Part shown: in pieces, positions 27,674 through 38,814 of the stretch
Position numbering within the stretch: position 1 is the first letter of the stretch
Layout of the letters: each line of letters starts with the position of its first letter
DNA from: Caballeronia megalochromosomata
Lineage (GTDB): Bacteria > Pseudomonadota > Gammaproteobacteria > Burkholderiales > Burkholderiaceae
Assembly (NCBI GenBank): GCA_001580565.1
Contig: LRBF01000053.1
Span: 1 to 44,440 of the forward strand
Reading direction: 5' to 3'
DNA length: 44,440 nucleotides
Notes under the pieces: generated by a model
The model's database searches: none
What the model was told of the DNA's origin: nothing
Seen by the model: the letters and a program-made list of their open reading frames with translations, nothing else
Program-made: the position numbers and the translations under genes

Positions 27674-28126
27674 ATGGCCACCTATCGACGCATTTTATTG
27701 TGCTACAACGGCACACGAGAAGGACGCTGCGCGTTACGTCTCGGTGCTGAACTCGCGCGACAGCTTGGCGCTGAAACGCATCTCCTTGCTGTGGTCGACG
27801 ATGCCGCGTGGGCGCGAGGTCTTGACGCGGTACCGGTGGTTGCCTTTGATTTCGAGGAGACGTCAGCGAAAGAAGTATTGCGTGAGGGAGTGAACAAACT
27901 GTCGCAACTCGGTGTGGCGGCGTCCGGCCACTTCGCAATCGGAAATCCCATGCATCAGATCCCCCGGTTCGCCGAGGAACTGAAGATCGACCTCATTGTG
28001 GTTGGGCACCATCGGAGCGGCCTTCTTGCACGATGGTGGACCGGACAAGATGATGGTCGGCTCCTCGACCGGGTGTCGTGCAGCGTACTCGTTGCGATGG
28101 ATCTACAACCCCAATCGCCCCTGTGA
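27674..28126 (+). CDS. Universal stress protein (UspA family)
   Basis: A 150-residue single Usp domain. It opens with YRRILLCYNGTREGRCALRL (first strand and helix; the usual Asp after the strand is Asn here). The ATP-binding-type loop near the C-terminus is GHHRSGLLARWWTGQDD with LLDRVSCSVLVAMD. This resembles the G-x2-G-x9-G-S/T pattern, although the last part is altered by an insertion of charged residues. GGGGAGGG before ATG 27674 fixes the start. Such proteins support survival under starvation or low oxygen. Putative operator B lies upstream. Confidence 0.88.
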   Translation: MATYRRILLCYNGTREGRCALRLGAELARQLGAETHLLAVVDDAAWARGLDAVPVVAFDFEETSAKEVLREGVNKLSQLGVAASGHFAIGNPMHQIPRFAEELKIDLIVVGHHRSGLLARWWTGQDDGRLLDRVSCSVLVAMDLQPQSPL

Positions 28127-28482
28127 TTTGCGGGATAAGCGTGTCTCTCTGGGACGGGCCCATTTCGTCCAACGACGCGAGGCGAGGGTCGTCCGGCCGG
28201 AAATAAGGCCTTCGCAGGGAGACGACTGATTTTTTCGACCTCCTTTTCCGTGCGCCTGGCTACGCCGCCAAAAATGGCACGATGTTGAAGATGTGTTTGG
28301 TCGACTCTTGGAGCAACTGGGCGCTTCGAAATTCGATCGCCAGTGAGGTTGTTACGGTCCTTGATAGCCCGGCGGGACGAACTCGGGTTTCGCCCCTTGC
28401 TCGTGAAGCAACAAGCAAAACGGCTAGCAAATGTAGAAAAGCCAACGAGTGCTGCCGTTTCGTGCGATTGGAAAAAAACATC
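28127..28482. other. Intergenic region, no gene recognised
   Basis: About 355 bases between the universal stress protein stop and the next plus-strand start. Short frames only. No convincing terminator or promoter. Confidence 0.35.
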
Positions 28483-29082
28483 GTGCACGCTCTTTATGAC
28501 ATTCTACTGACCGCTGTAGCCGTTGTGATTTGCGTGCTGCCGGCGATCCTCGCCGACCGTAGGAAGCGACGCTCCGTGCTGATGCTTGCATTCTCCACTA
28601 TCCTGTTCGGCTGGGGCATCGTGGGCTGGTTTGCGGCGCTTCATTGGGCGTTTCATCCCGATAGTGCCAGGAAGCTAAAGCGCATCCAGAGCGCTATCAA
28701 CCGCGACGAATCCATGCGTCGAGATCGCCGCGAAATGCCTCCTGGATTCACTCGTACATATACCTGCGAGACCATGCGAGTGAGTCGGCTTGTGCGCCAG
28801 CTCTTCGGCAGACGACTTGGTAGATGGATAGATTCCCGTAACGAAAGCCGTGAGCGCACCCTGCGAGATAGATTCGCCATACCCGAAACGTTTGTTCGTC
28901 CACCAATTGCCGAATCGAATCCGCATTTTTTTCGAACGTCTCTGCCCAGAGCGTCAACGTGCGAGCGTAGTGGCGCCGTAGATTCTCAACGTCGATTGAT
29001 TCCAGATTACCGCGCTGCATCGCGTCGAGGACTTGCCCGATATGCGACAGTTCGCCGTTCGGAAACACGTATTTGTCCATGA
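28483..29082 (+). CDS. Superinfection-immunity-like membrane protein (real 3' end uncertain)
   Basis: Residues 1-65 read VHALYDILLTAVAVVICVLP, AILADRRKRRSVLMLAFSTI and LFGWGIVGWFAALHWA. Two hydrophobic helices flank an ADRRKR loop, the pattern of the Imm_superinfect family (phage T4 Imm-like inner-membrane proteins, also widespread in bacteria without known phage role). GTG 28483 is the likely start; the frame is open earlier to 28282. The frame continues to 29082, but from 28748 it is antisense to the cfa gene and Arg/Ser/Thr-rich. The genuine protein probably ends near 28700-28750, perhaps after a lost stop or frameshift. Confidence 0.55.
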   Translation: MHALYDILLTAVAVVICVLPAILADRRKRRSVLMLAFSTILFGWGIVGWFAALHWAFHPDSARKLKRIQSAINRDESMRRDRREMPPGFTRTYTCETMRVSRLVRQLFGRRLGRWIDSRNESRERTLRDRFAIPETFVRPPIAESNPHFFRTSLPRASTCERSGAVDSQRRLIPDYRAASRRGLARYATVRRSETRICP

Positions 29083-29953
29083 ACCCACTGCCATCAACGG
29101 CTGGCGACCAGGCGATATCTGGGTCCGTCGATGTGATTCCATGATTCATTGCGATTCCCTCAGGCGCCAGCAACGAACTGATCTTCGCGAAATACGCTCC
29201 AAGGTTCGCGCGTCCAACATGCTCGAACATGCCGACACTGGTGACGCGATCGAACTGACCGTCGATATCCCGGTAATCCTGAAGCCGGATTTCGACCCGA
29301 TCTGTGAGGCCTGCCTCCTGCACCCACTGTGTCGCGAAGTCGTACTGCTTCTCGGAAAGCGTAATGCCGGTACATCGTGCACCGAAGCGCTGCGCGGCCC
29401 GGATCACCAAGGAGCCCCAGCCGCAACCGATGTCGAGGAGCGATTGCGTCGGTCGCAGCGCGATCTTTTTTAGGATGTGATCGATCTTCTTCTCTTGAGC
29501 CGTGTCGAGATCTTCCGTGCCGTTCTCAAAGTAGGCACAGGAATAGACCATCGTTCGCCCAAGCCAGATGCGGTAGAAATCGTCCGACACATCGTAGTGA
29601 AATTGAATCGCCTTGCGATCAGATTGTTTGCTGTGATCCGCTAGGGAAAAGTGGAGGGCGCGGGTGTTTGAAGGAATGTCTCGTTGAGTCAGCCCATACG
29701 CCAGTGCGACTGCGTCAGGCATACGGCCGTCGATGTCGATCTCATCGTTGACGTACGCTTGCGCGATTGCATCGATCGTAGGCCGCCGCAACCGTCGTAG
29801 CGCCCCCGCCTGCTTCACATACAGAACGACTCTGGGTTCGCCCGAATGACCCAGACTGATTTGCCGCCCGTCCCACAACACGAGTCGCGCGGGCACGGGG
29901 ATGTGCTCGCCAGCGCTTGCTGCCCACGCTTCAACCTTATCTTGGAAGAACAT
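28748..29953 (-). CDS. cfa: Cyclopropane-fatty-acyl-phospholipid synthase
   Basis: SAM-dependent enzyme that adds a methylene bridge to unsaturated phospholipid acyl chains at the inner membrane, hardening it against acid and stationary-phase stress. The 401 residues include QFHYDVSDDFYRIWLG, TMVYSCAYF (active-site Cys), the SAM-binding LLDIGCGWGSL and SVGMFEHVG (active-site Glu). HYARTLTLWAETFEKN and a C-terminal helix that ends near the stop complete the family pattern. ATG 29953 has GGGAGGAAAAC upstream; the frame opens earlier to 30043. It is divergent from the amylo-glucosidase gene with operator C between them. Confidence 0.93.
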   Translation of the reverse strand: MFFQDKVEAWAASAGEHIPVPARLVLWDGRQISLGHSGEPRVVLYVKQAGALRRLRRPTIDAIAQAYVNDEIDIDGRMPDAVALAYGLTQRDIPSNTRALHFSLADHSKQSDRKAIQFHYDVSDDFYRIWLGRTMVYSCAYFENGTEDLDTAQEKKIDHILKKIALRPTQSLLDIGCGWGSLVIRAAQRFGARCTGITLSEKQYDFATQWVQEAGLTDRVEIRLQDYRDIDGQFDRVTSVGMFEHVGRANLGAYFAKISSLLAPEGIAMNHGITSTDPDIAWSPAVDGSGFMDKYVFPNGELSHIGQVLDAMQRGNLESIDVENLRRHYARTLTLWAETFEKNADSIRQLVDEQTFRVWRIYLAGCAHGFRYGNLSIYQVVCRRAGAQADSLAWSRRYMYE

Positions 29954-30186
29954 GTTTTCCTCCCGCTTCTTGAACAGATGGATCAAAGCCTCGCCAACGC
30001 TCGCCGCGATTTGGCCAGGCCGTGAATTCGATTTACTGAACATTCCGGCCCGACGAAGAAGACTGGCTTCGGATGGCCGGCAAGTTATCGAGCACTATCC
30101 ACCTCTGAGGTGTTCGTCCTGGTTGACACCCAACGGGACGGAAGAAGTCGAGCGGAAGCAATCCGAAGCTGAACCATAATCAAGAG

Positions 30187-30201
30187 TATCACAACATGAT
30201 A
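30187..30201. promoter_or_regulatory. Putative operator copy C
   Basis: TATCACAACATGATA, the most symmetrical of the three copies (half sites TATCAC and ATGATA). It sits in the divergent intergenic region between cfa (minus, start 29953) and the amylo-alpha-1,6-glucosidase gene (plus, start 30283), 82 bases before the latter. It could control either or both. Confidence 0.5.
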
Positions 30202-31720
30202 TAAATGGTGGAGCGTACTTTGCTGCATCTATGGTCGACGTGGGGAAGTGTCTGGCCCAGCGCGTCGTAGAGGGAGACGGTTATGTCGCTTGAAGTGAAG
30301 GTCGGGCCGCCGCAGATTGCAATTCACCAGGGCCACGCGGTTCTTCTGACGGGTACCGATGGTCAGATGAGCGGCCAATCACAAAAGGGCTACTACTTCT
30401 ACGATACGCGCGTGATCAGCCATTGGACCGTGTACGCGAACGGGCAACCGTGGGATCTGCTCAACGGTGGCGCGACGGCCGCCTTCGCAGCGCAGATTTT
30501 TTTGACAAATCGTGCCTTTCTCACCGAGGCTGGGCCGGTCGAGGCCCATACGGTCGGCCTCACCTTGAGCCGTGAGATCGGCGGCGGCCTGCACGAAGAT
30601 CTCGATCTGGTTAATTATGGCGCCTCGAAGGTGCGCTTTAATCTCGAGATCGGCATACGCAGTGATTTTGCCGACCTCTTCGAGGTGAAATCCGGTCGTT
30701 TCGTGCGCCGCGGGCGCATCTCGACGACGTGGTCCGAATCCGGGCAGCGTCTGATCACTGCATATCGCAATCAAGATTTCTCGCGCGCCGTTGAGGTGAA
30801 TGTTTGCAACTGCGGGACGAATGCTGCCTACGCGAATGGGCGCATGACCTTTGACATTGCGATGGATCCCGGCGACCGCTGGCATTGTTGTCTGCGATAC
30901 GATCTCTCAGACGGACGTGATCAGTTTCGTGCACCGGTCTCCTGCGCCAGCTCTCACAGTGAATTATCGGAAAACCGCAAGCGGCTTGCACAATGGAATA
31001 GCGCCGTCCTTAAGCTCGAGAGCAGTCATGAGACGCTCAGGAATGTGTTTCAGCAGGCCACGGATGACCTGGCCGCGTTGCGCCTGCCGATCAGCGGGTC
31101 AGCGCCTAAGGCCGACACGCATGTCGTGCCGGCCGCAGGACGTCCGTGGTTCGTGGCTCTGTTCGGACGCGACAGCCTGATCACTTCCTTACAGACATCG
31201 CTGATCTATCCTTCGTTTGCACGGGGAACCTTAGAAGTGCTAGGCGCTCGACAGGCGACGGATCGGGACGACTATCGCGACGCCGAACCAGGCAAGATCA
31301 TGCACGAGTTGCGCCTTGGCGAACTCGCCCATTTCAATCTCGTGCCTCATACGCCCTATTACGGAACGGCCGACGCGACGCCGCTCTATCTCATGACCCT
31401 GCATGCCGCATGGTGCTGCACAGGCGACCTTGATCTGCTGAGGCGACACCTGCCCACTGCGGAGCGCTGTCTCGACTGGATTGACCAATACGGCGACCGG
31501 GATGGCGATGGCTTCCAGGAATATGAGACGCGTTCACCGGACGGACTTGAAAACCAGGGCTGGAAGGATTCCGGCGACGCGGTCGTCTATCCCGACGGGA
31601 AGCAGGTCGGTGGCGCCAAAGCGCTTTGTGAGCTTCAAGGCTATGTCTATGATGCATGGATGCGGATGGCGAAGGTCTACGACGTGCTGCATGAGCACGC
31701 GCGCGCGGCTACCTTGCGTG

Positions 31721-31726
31721 AGAAGG
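31721..31726. repeat. Target-site duplication of the IS21 element, left copy
   Basis: AGAAGG directly before the TG end of the element; the same six bases follow the right end at 33677-33682. Six bases fits the 4-8 bp duplications of the IS21 family. Confidence 0.9.
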
Positions 31727-31752
31727 TGTTAGCGCCGATGTAAAACTAACCC
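31727..31752 (+). repeat. IS21 element left terminal inverted repeat
   Basis: Begins TGTTAGCGCCGATG and ends ACTAACCC. Pairs with 33651-33676. The inner repeat at 31755-31781 (CGCCGACATAAAACTGACCC core) follows after two bases. Confidence 0.85.
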
Positions 31753-31806
31753 TGTCGCCGACATAAAACTGACCCACCTGGGAGACGATGGCGGCTTTTG
31801 CCGCCG

Positions 31807-33602
<1,796 letters not shown>

Positions 33603-33650
33603 TAATGGACCCAGGTGGGTCAGATTTACTTCGGCGAAACCTTCGAATGT

Positions 33651-33676
33651 GGGTCAGGTTTCAGTCGGCGTTGACA
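33651..33676 (-). repeat. IS21 element right terminal inverted repeat
   Basis: Read on the minus strand it begins TGTCAACGCCGACTG and ends CTGACCC, matching the left end. The inner copy is at 33611-33637. Confidence 0.85.
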
Positions 33677-33682
33677 AGAAGG
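33677..33682. repeat. Target-site duplication of the IS21 element, right copy
   Basis: AGAAGG immediately after the terminal CA, identical to 31721-31726. Confidence 0.9.
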
Positions 33683-34425
33683 CGGCCCAACTTTTCGCCC
33701 GATTCAATGAGGCGTTCTGGGACGAGGAAGCTGGCTTTTACGCGCTTGCACTGGATGCCGACAAGAATAAGGTCATGACGGTGGCCTCGAATCCCGGTCA
33801 CTGCCTGTGGTCCGGCATTGTTCCGCCTGAGCGTGCAGGTCGCGTCGTGGCGCGGCTCAGGCGCGAGGACATGTGGAGTGGGTGGGGCATTCGCACACTA
33901 TCGGCCACTCACCCAGCTTACAACCCTTATTCTTATCAGCGCGGCGCGGTTTGGCCGCATGACAATGGGCTCATCGCCGAGGGGTTCAAGCGTTACGGCT
34001 ATGCAAAAGAGGCCGGGGAGATTGCTCATGACATATGGTCGGCGGGGCGCTTCTTCATGCTCAATCAGTTTCCCGAGCTCTATGCCGGCTTGCATCGTGA
34101 TGCGTCAAGCTTTCCCGTCCAGTATCTTGGCGCGAACGTGCCTCAGGCCTGGGCGGCGGGATCTGTTTTCTCGTTGCTGTACGCCATTCTTGGCCTTCAA
34201 CCTGATGCGCCCAGTAGAGTCCTCTTCGTCGATCCAGTCTTGCCACCCTGGCTCCCTGATGTCACGCTGAGAGACTTACACATTGGCGAACAGACGTTCG
34301 ACATTCGCTTCTGGCGGACAGATCAGAAGACTCAGTTTGCGGTGCTCAAAGGTGAGCCCTCCGCCGTTATTCAACGGGTTGTCCCGATCTAGATGAGCCG
34401 GCTAAAACCGACGGCTGCAGCCCGT

Positions 34426-35742
34426 TCAATGGTGGGGCGCGACTGCATCGCGCATCGTCCGGACATCGCGCGTGGTGACCGGCATGGCGTTGTTGCCCCA
34501 CGCGCTGCGCACGAAGGTCAATACGTGTGCAATTTCGGTGTCCGTGAGCTTCGGTCCAAAAGCGGGCATTTCCTTTGACGGCAGGTCGTGGATGGTCGTT
34601 GGCGCATGCCCGCCTTGCAAAAGAAGACGCACAAGCGAATCCGGCTTTTCCGCCAGCACGGCGGGGTTCCCTGCAAGCCTCGGATACTTGAGCGGCTCAC
34701 CCCTTCCATCGCTGTGGTGACAACGCGCGCACATGCCTTGATAGAGTCCCGCGCCGGGTCGTTGCTGATCGCCGGTGTGCAAGGCGGCGACGCTTTGCTG
34801 TGCCAGTCTGGATTGCGCATCGTAGGTGCCGCCGCTGCCCTGCGCGGGCAGGGCCTTCAGATAGGACGCAATCGAATTCAGATCCTGGTCGCTGAGATAC
34901 TGCGTGCTGTCTTCGACGACCTGCACCATGCTTCCGAACGTGATGAGCCCCGCACCGTGTCCGGTTTTCAGGAATGAGGCGATGTCTTGCGCCGAGATGC
35001 GACCGAGCCCGGGGCCCGCGAGGCCCGTGAGATTTGGCGCGTACCAGTGATCGTTGGTGCCACCTGTGAGGTAGGCGCTCGATTCTTGCGTATAGCCGGT
35101 CTCGTTGTACGCGGGCCCGCGCGGGGTGTGACAGGCGCCGCAGTGTCCGAGTGACTGCACGAGATACGCGCCGCGATTCCACTGCGCGTCGCGTTTCGGT
35201 TCAGGTGTGAAGGGATCATTTGGCGCGAAGGCGAGATTCCACAGCGAGAGCACCCAGCGCTGACTGAACGGAAACGGCAGCTTTGGTTCCGGCGCCGCCT
35301 GATTCACGGGCTCCACGCCATGCATGAAGTAGGCGTAGAGCGCGCGCATGTCTTCATCATTGATTTTCGAGAACGAGGGGTAGGGCATGGCTGGGTACAG
35401 ATGCTTGCCGCCGGGCGCGACACCTTGATGCAAGACGCGTGCGAAGTCCTCATAGCTATAACCGCCAATGCCGTGTTCCTTGTCGGGCGTGATGTTGCTC
35501 GACCAGATGGTGCCGAAGGGCGAGCCCATCGGCAAACCGCCCGCAAAGGGGCGCGGCTGCGGCTGCCCCTTTTTGGGCAACGCTGTATGGCAGCCCGCGC
35601 AGTCGGCGGCCTTGGCGAGATACGCGCCACGTGCGACCAGTTCCGCGGAGGGCGTTTCCTGCGCGCAGGTGGACTGACACCAGAACATGAAGCCCGCCGC
35701 CATCGCAGTCATGGTGAGCCACGCAGGTCGTCTAGCAATCAT
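34426..35742 (-). CDS. Triheme cytochrome c (alcohol/gluconate-dehydrogenase cytochrome subunit type)
   Basis: Periplasmic electron carrier of 438 residues. A signal peptide (LTMTAMAAGFMFWCQSTCA) is followed by three c-type haem sites: CAGCH at 48-52, CGACH near 195 and CARCH near 345. Met-containing ligand regions include LYPAMPYPSFSKINDEDMRA and KEMPAFGPKLTDTEIAHVL. This three-haem layout is that of the cytochrome subunit of membrane-bound gluconate, sorbitol and alcohol dehydrogenases. It should take electrons from the GMC enzyme at 42728 and pass them to quinone or to the oxidase. ATG 35742 is preferred over 35781. It is the last gene of the operon. Confidence 0.92.
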   Translation of the reverse strand: MIARRPAWLTMTAMAAGFMFWCQSTCAQETPSAELVARGAYLAKAADCAGCHTALPKKGQPQPRPFAGGLPMGSPFGTIWSSNITPDKEHGIGGYSYEDFARVLHQGVAPGGKHLYPAMPYPSFSKINDEDMRALYAYFMHGVEPVNQAAPEPKLPFPFSQRWVLSLWNLAFAPNDPFTPEPKRDAQWNRGAYLVQSLGHCGACHTPRGPAYNETGYTQESSAYLTGGTNDHWYAPNLTGLAGPGLGRISAQDIASFLKTGHGAGLITFGSMVQVVEDSTQYLSDQDLNSIASYLKALPAQGSGGTYDAQSRLAQQSVAALHTGDQQRPGAGLYQGMCARCHHSDGRGEPLKYPRLAGNPAVLAEKPDSLVRLLLQGGHAPTTIHDLPSKEMPAFGPKLTDTEIAHVLTFVRSAWGNNAMPVTTRDVRTMRDAVAPHH

Positions 35743-35747
35743 GGTGA

Positions 35748-36191
35748 TCAGGGCCCCCCACAAGGAGAAACGACGAGCCACGCGAGATCGGTTGCGATCA
35801 GCGCGAACACGAAGAGTGCGCTCGCCAGAGCGCCTGCGCGGGCGATGAATACGTCGCGCGCGGTGTGTCGATCAATCGCGCTTTGCTCTTTCACCGCGGA
35901 CGCGAACACGGCGGTACGCCGCCAGTTACGCCACGCGATCGCTGCGCCTGCGACCCCTATGAGCAGGGCGAGCAACGCGAGGATCAGCTCGCCATGTTGA
36001 AGCCACGACATCGCGGGCTGGTCCACGGGCCGTTCATACGGAAAGCACCCCCATGAGGCGATCGTCTGCGCAAGGTTCGTCTGCACGAACCAAGCGGCCG
36101 GCGCGAGCAACAGGCCGAGCGTGAGCGACACGCCGCTCGGACGTGCTTCGTGTCGCTTCTCAATGGGGGAAGAGCGGTCGTTCATCATCAT
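35748..36191 (-). CDS. Small multi-helix membrane protein of the oxidase cluster
   Basis: About 147 residues with three hydrophobic helices: SLTLGLLLAPAAWFVQTNLA, ELILALLALLIGVAGAAIAW and AGALASALFVFALIATDLAW. The start at 36191 overlaps the stop of subunit III (ATGATG-A junction; three ATGs in a row at 36191, 36188 and 36185). The stop is six bases before the cytochrome c start. Position suggests a fourth oxidase subunit or assembly factor, but the sequence is not a recognised CtaF/CoxD. Function inferred only from context. Confidence 0.8.
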   Translation of the reverse strand: MMMNDRSSPIEKRHEARPSGVSLTLGLLLAPAAWFVQTNLAQTIASWGCFPYERPVDQPAMSWLQHGELILALLALLIGVAGAAIAWRNWRRTAVFASAVKEQSAIDRHTARDVFIARAGALASALFVFALIATDLAWLVVSPCGGP

Positions 36192-36802
36192 CTCGCGAGC
36201 ACATAGGGCGACAGATAAAGCGTCGCGAAAATGAACAGCCATACGATATCGACGAAGTGCCAGTACAGTCCGCCGATGGTGAGCGCCGCTGAACGCGCCC
36301 AGTCGAAGTAGCCAAGCGCAGTCCACAGCGTCAGGAACGCCAGCACGATGAGGCCGACCAGTACGTGCATCAGGTGAAAACCGGTGATGGTGAAGTAGAG
36401 CGAGCCATAGAGATGCGTTGTCAAACCGTAAGGATGATCGTGCCATTCCTTGAGCTGAATGCCGACGAAGATCGCGCCGAGCACGATCCCGATCAGAAGC
36501 ATCAACACGCCCATGCCGCGCTTGCCGCGCCGCACGAAGCGCTCGCTCGCCCACACGAATATGCTGCTCGACAAAAGGATGCACGTGTTCGCCCCACCGA
36601 GGCCAAGCTTCGGCATGCCTTCGGGCGGCCACTGCTGCGTGGTCTGCGAGGCGAGATACAGATACGAGAAGATGAGGTAGCCGAACAGCGCCGCCTCGGT
36701 CGCAATCAGCGTGAGGACGCCCCACCATCCGCCCGAACGCTCGCCCGGACTACCGATGGGCAGGGTTTCGCGTTCCGGCAGGCTTTCCACGAAGTCGCTC
36801 AT
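36188..36802 (-). CDS. ctaE: Cytochrome c oxidase subunit III
   Basis: A 204-residue polytopic inner-membrane subunit. Five helices are visible, including WWGVLTLIATEAALFGYLIF, ANTCILLSSSIFVWASERFV and HLYGSLYFTITGFHLMHVLV. The C-terminal GLYWHFVDIVWLFIFATLYL is the family hallmark. It stabilises subunit I and its proton uptake. The start ATG 36802 overlaps the stop of subunit I by ATGA, and its own stop overlaps the next gene. Such coupling indicates fixed stoichiometry. Confidence 0.93.
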   Translation of the reverse strand: MSDFVESLPERETLPIGSPGERSGGWWGVLTLIATEAALFGYLIFSYLYLASQTTQQWPPEGMPKLGLGGANTCILLSSSIFVWASERFVRRGKRGMGVLMLLIGIVLGAIFVGIQLKEWHDHPYGLTTHLYGSLYFTITGFHLMHVLVGLIVLAFLTLWTALGYFDWARSAALTIGGLYWHFVDIVWLFIFATLYLSPYVLAR

Positions 36803-38814
36803 GATGTGGCTCCGGCGCGTGGGTCAGGTGCATTGTTTCTCCTGGGCGCGTCATCGTCCGGTGAATCATCGCGCTGGCCGAGCTCCCGCCTCGGCCACAG
36901 CCAGACGACGATTGCCGCCGCGCAACCTAGTAAACCGATGCCCGCGAGCCACCACGCGGTGAAGGCCAGTCCCGTGAAAAACACAAGCGAGGCCACGCCA
37001 AGCCAAAACGGGGCGTACGAGTCTTCGGGCATTATGAGAATGACGTCAGGATCGCCGTCGAGCGCGCTCGTGCCGAGCGCTTCACGTCCGCGATTGAGCA
37101 CGTAGCCCACCTCGAGTTGCGAGCGCATCTTGCCGGAGAGGCGTGCCTCCCACAGCGGATGGCGGCTTGCGATGCGTGGCGCCACCGCGAAGTTGTAGGG
37201 CGGCGGGGGCGACGTTGTTGACCATTCGAGCGTAGGCGCGTCCCACGGGTTGCCGCCCGCGACCGGTCCGCGGCGCACGCTGTACACGAAGTCGACCAAA
37301 AAGATCAGCACGCCCAGCGCGAACACGAACGCGCCGATCGACGTGATCATATTCACCGTGTTCCAGCCCATGTCTGGCGCATAGGTGTAAATTCGGCGCG
37401 GCATCCCCAGCAGACCCGCGATGTGCATCGGGAAGAACGCGACGTTGAAGCCCACGAACAGGATCCAGAATCCGATGCGCCCGATGCGCTCGCTCATCAT
37501 GCGTCCCGTGAACTTCGGGAACCAGAAGTAAATGCCGCCGATCACCGGAAAGACGTTGATCCCGAGCAGGACGTAGTGCAGATGTGCGACCACGAAGTAG
37601 GTGTCCGTCAGCTGCCAGTCGAGCGGTACCGCGGCGGTGAGTACGCCGGAAAGACCCCCGATCACAAACAGGTACACGAACCCGGCAAAGTAGAGGAACG
37701 GCACCCGGAACACTGGCCGTCCGGTCCAGATAGTGGCGATCCACGCAAAGGTCGCGACCGCGCTGGGAATCGCAATCACCATGCTCGCTGCGCCGAAAAA
37801 CGACAGCGCGAGCGCGGGAATGCCCGTCGCGAACATATGGTGAATCCACACAACAAAGCCGACCGTCATGGTCGCGACCGTCGACAAAGCGACCGGCAGA
37901 TAGCCGACCAACGGCCTGCGGCAAAACACCGGCAGCGCATCCGAGACAATGCCCATCGCTGGCAGGACCACCGCGTAGACCCACGGATGCGCGAAGATCC
38001 AAAAGAGATGCTGCCAGAGCAGCGCGCGCCCGCCGTTCATCACGTCGAAGAAGTGCGTGCCGATGCGCCGATCAAGCCATAGGAGCAAAAACGCGAGACT
38101 GACCGAGGGCACTGCGAGCAGGTTGCCGCCCGAGGCCGTCAGCGTGCCCCACACGAGCACCGGCACGCGATCGACCGACATGCCCGGCGCGCGCATGCGC
38201 AGGAACGTGACGACAAAGTTCATCGAGCCGACGGTGGTCGAGATGCCGAGCAGCACCATCCCGAGCGCGTAGACATCGATGTTCGGTCCGGTATTGTAGG
38301 TAAGGCCCGCGAGCGGCGCGTAGTTGAACCAGCCCGCGTTGGGCGCTTCGCCAAAGGGGAAGCTCGCGTAGAGAAAGAGGCCCGCGAACAAAAAGATCCA
38401 GTACGACAGCGCATTCAGGCGCGGAAACGCCATGTCGCGCGCGCCGAGGATGAGCGGCCACAGATAGTTCGAGAAGCCCGACAGCACGGGCAGCGCGTAG
38501 AGGAAAATCATGGTCACGCCGTGCATCGTGAAGAGCTGGTTGTATTGCTCGGGCGTGAGCACGTGCGCATCGGGGCGCGCGAGCTGCACGCGCATGCACA
38601 GTGCCTCGATGCCGCCCGCGATCAGGAACGCGAACGCCGTGACGAGATAGCGCAGCCCGATGCTCTTATGATCGACCGTCGACAGCCAGCCGCGCCATCC
38701 CGGCGGCGCTTCCCAGATTTCGCGCAAGGCGCGTTCTTCATCGCTGCCGGGCTCGATGCGACCGAGCGTGAGCGTGCGTCGTAGGGGCGGGGGCGAAGGT
38801 GCGGGCTCGGTCAT
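36799..38814 (-). CDS. ctaD: Cytochrome c oxidase subunit I (caa3 type), lacking the HPEVY glutamate
   Basis: Catalytic haem-copper subunit that reduces O2 and pumps protons; 671 residues. N-terminal polar region, then TVDHKSIGLRYL, MHGVTMIFLYALPVLSGFSN (haem a ligand), the CuB region WQHLFWIFAHPWVY, VWIHHMFATG and TYFVVAHLHYVLLG. The usual HPEVY is HPWVY here, so the D-channel Glu is replaced by Trp; the cross-link Tyr is kept. About 100 extra C-terminal residues carry two further helices (YAPFWLGVASLVFFTGLAFT, LLGCAAAIVVWLW), as in long caa3 enzymes. ATG 38814 overlaps the stop of subunit II by ATGA; the longer open frame to 39558 is antisense-free chance extension. Confidence 0.95.
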   Translation of the reverse strand: MTEPAPSPPPLRRTLTLGRIEPGSDEERALREIWEAPPGWRGWLSTVDHKSIGLRYLVTAFAFLIAGGIEALCMRVQLARPDAHVLTPEQYNQLFTMHGVTMIFLYALPVLSGFSNYLWPLILGARDMAFPRLNALSYWIFLFAGLFLYASFPFGEAPNAGWFNYAPLAGLTYNTGPNIDVYALGMVLLGISTTVGSMNFVVTFLRMRAPGMSVDRVPVLVWGTLTASGGNLLAVPSVSLAFLLLWLDRRIGTHFFDVMNGGRALLWQHLFWIFAHPWVYAVVLPAMGIVSDALPVFCRRPLVGYLPVALSTVATMTVGFVVWIHHMFATGIPALALSFFGAASMVIAIPSAVATFAWIATIWTGRPVFRVPFLYFAGFVYLFVIGGLSGVLTAAVPLDWQLTDTYFVVAHLHYVLLGINVFPVIGGIYFWFPKFTGRMMSERIGRIGFWILFVGFNVAFFPMHIAGLLGMPRRIYTYAPDMGWNTVNMITSIGAFVFALGVLIFLVDFVYSVRRGPVAGGNPWDAPTLEWSTTSPPPPYNFAVAPRIASRHPLWEARLSGKMRSQLEVGYVLNRGREALGTSALDGDPDVILIMPEDSYAPFWLGVASLVFFTGLAFTAWWLAGIGLLGCAAAIVVWLWPRRELGQRDDSPDDDAPRRNNAPDPRAGATS

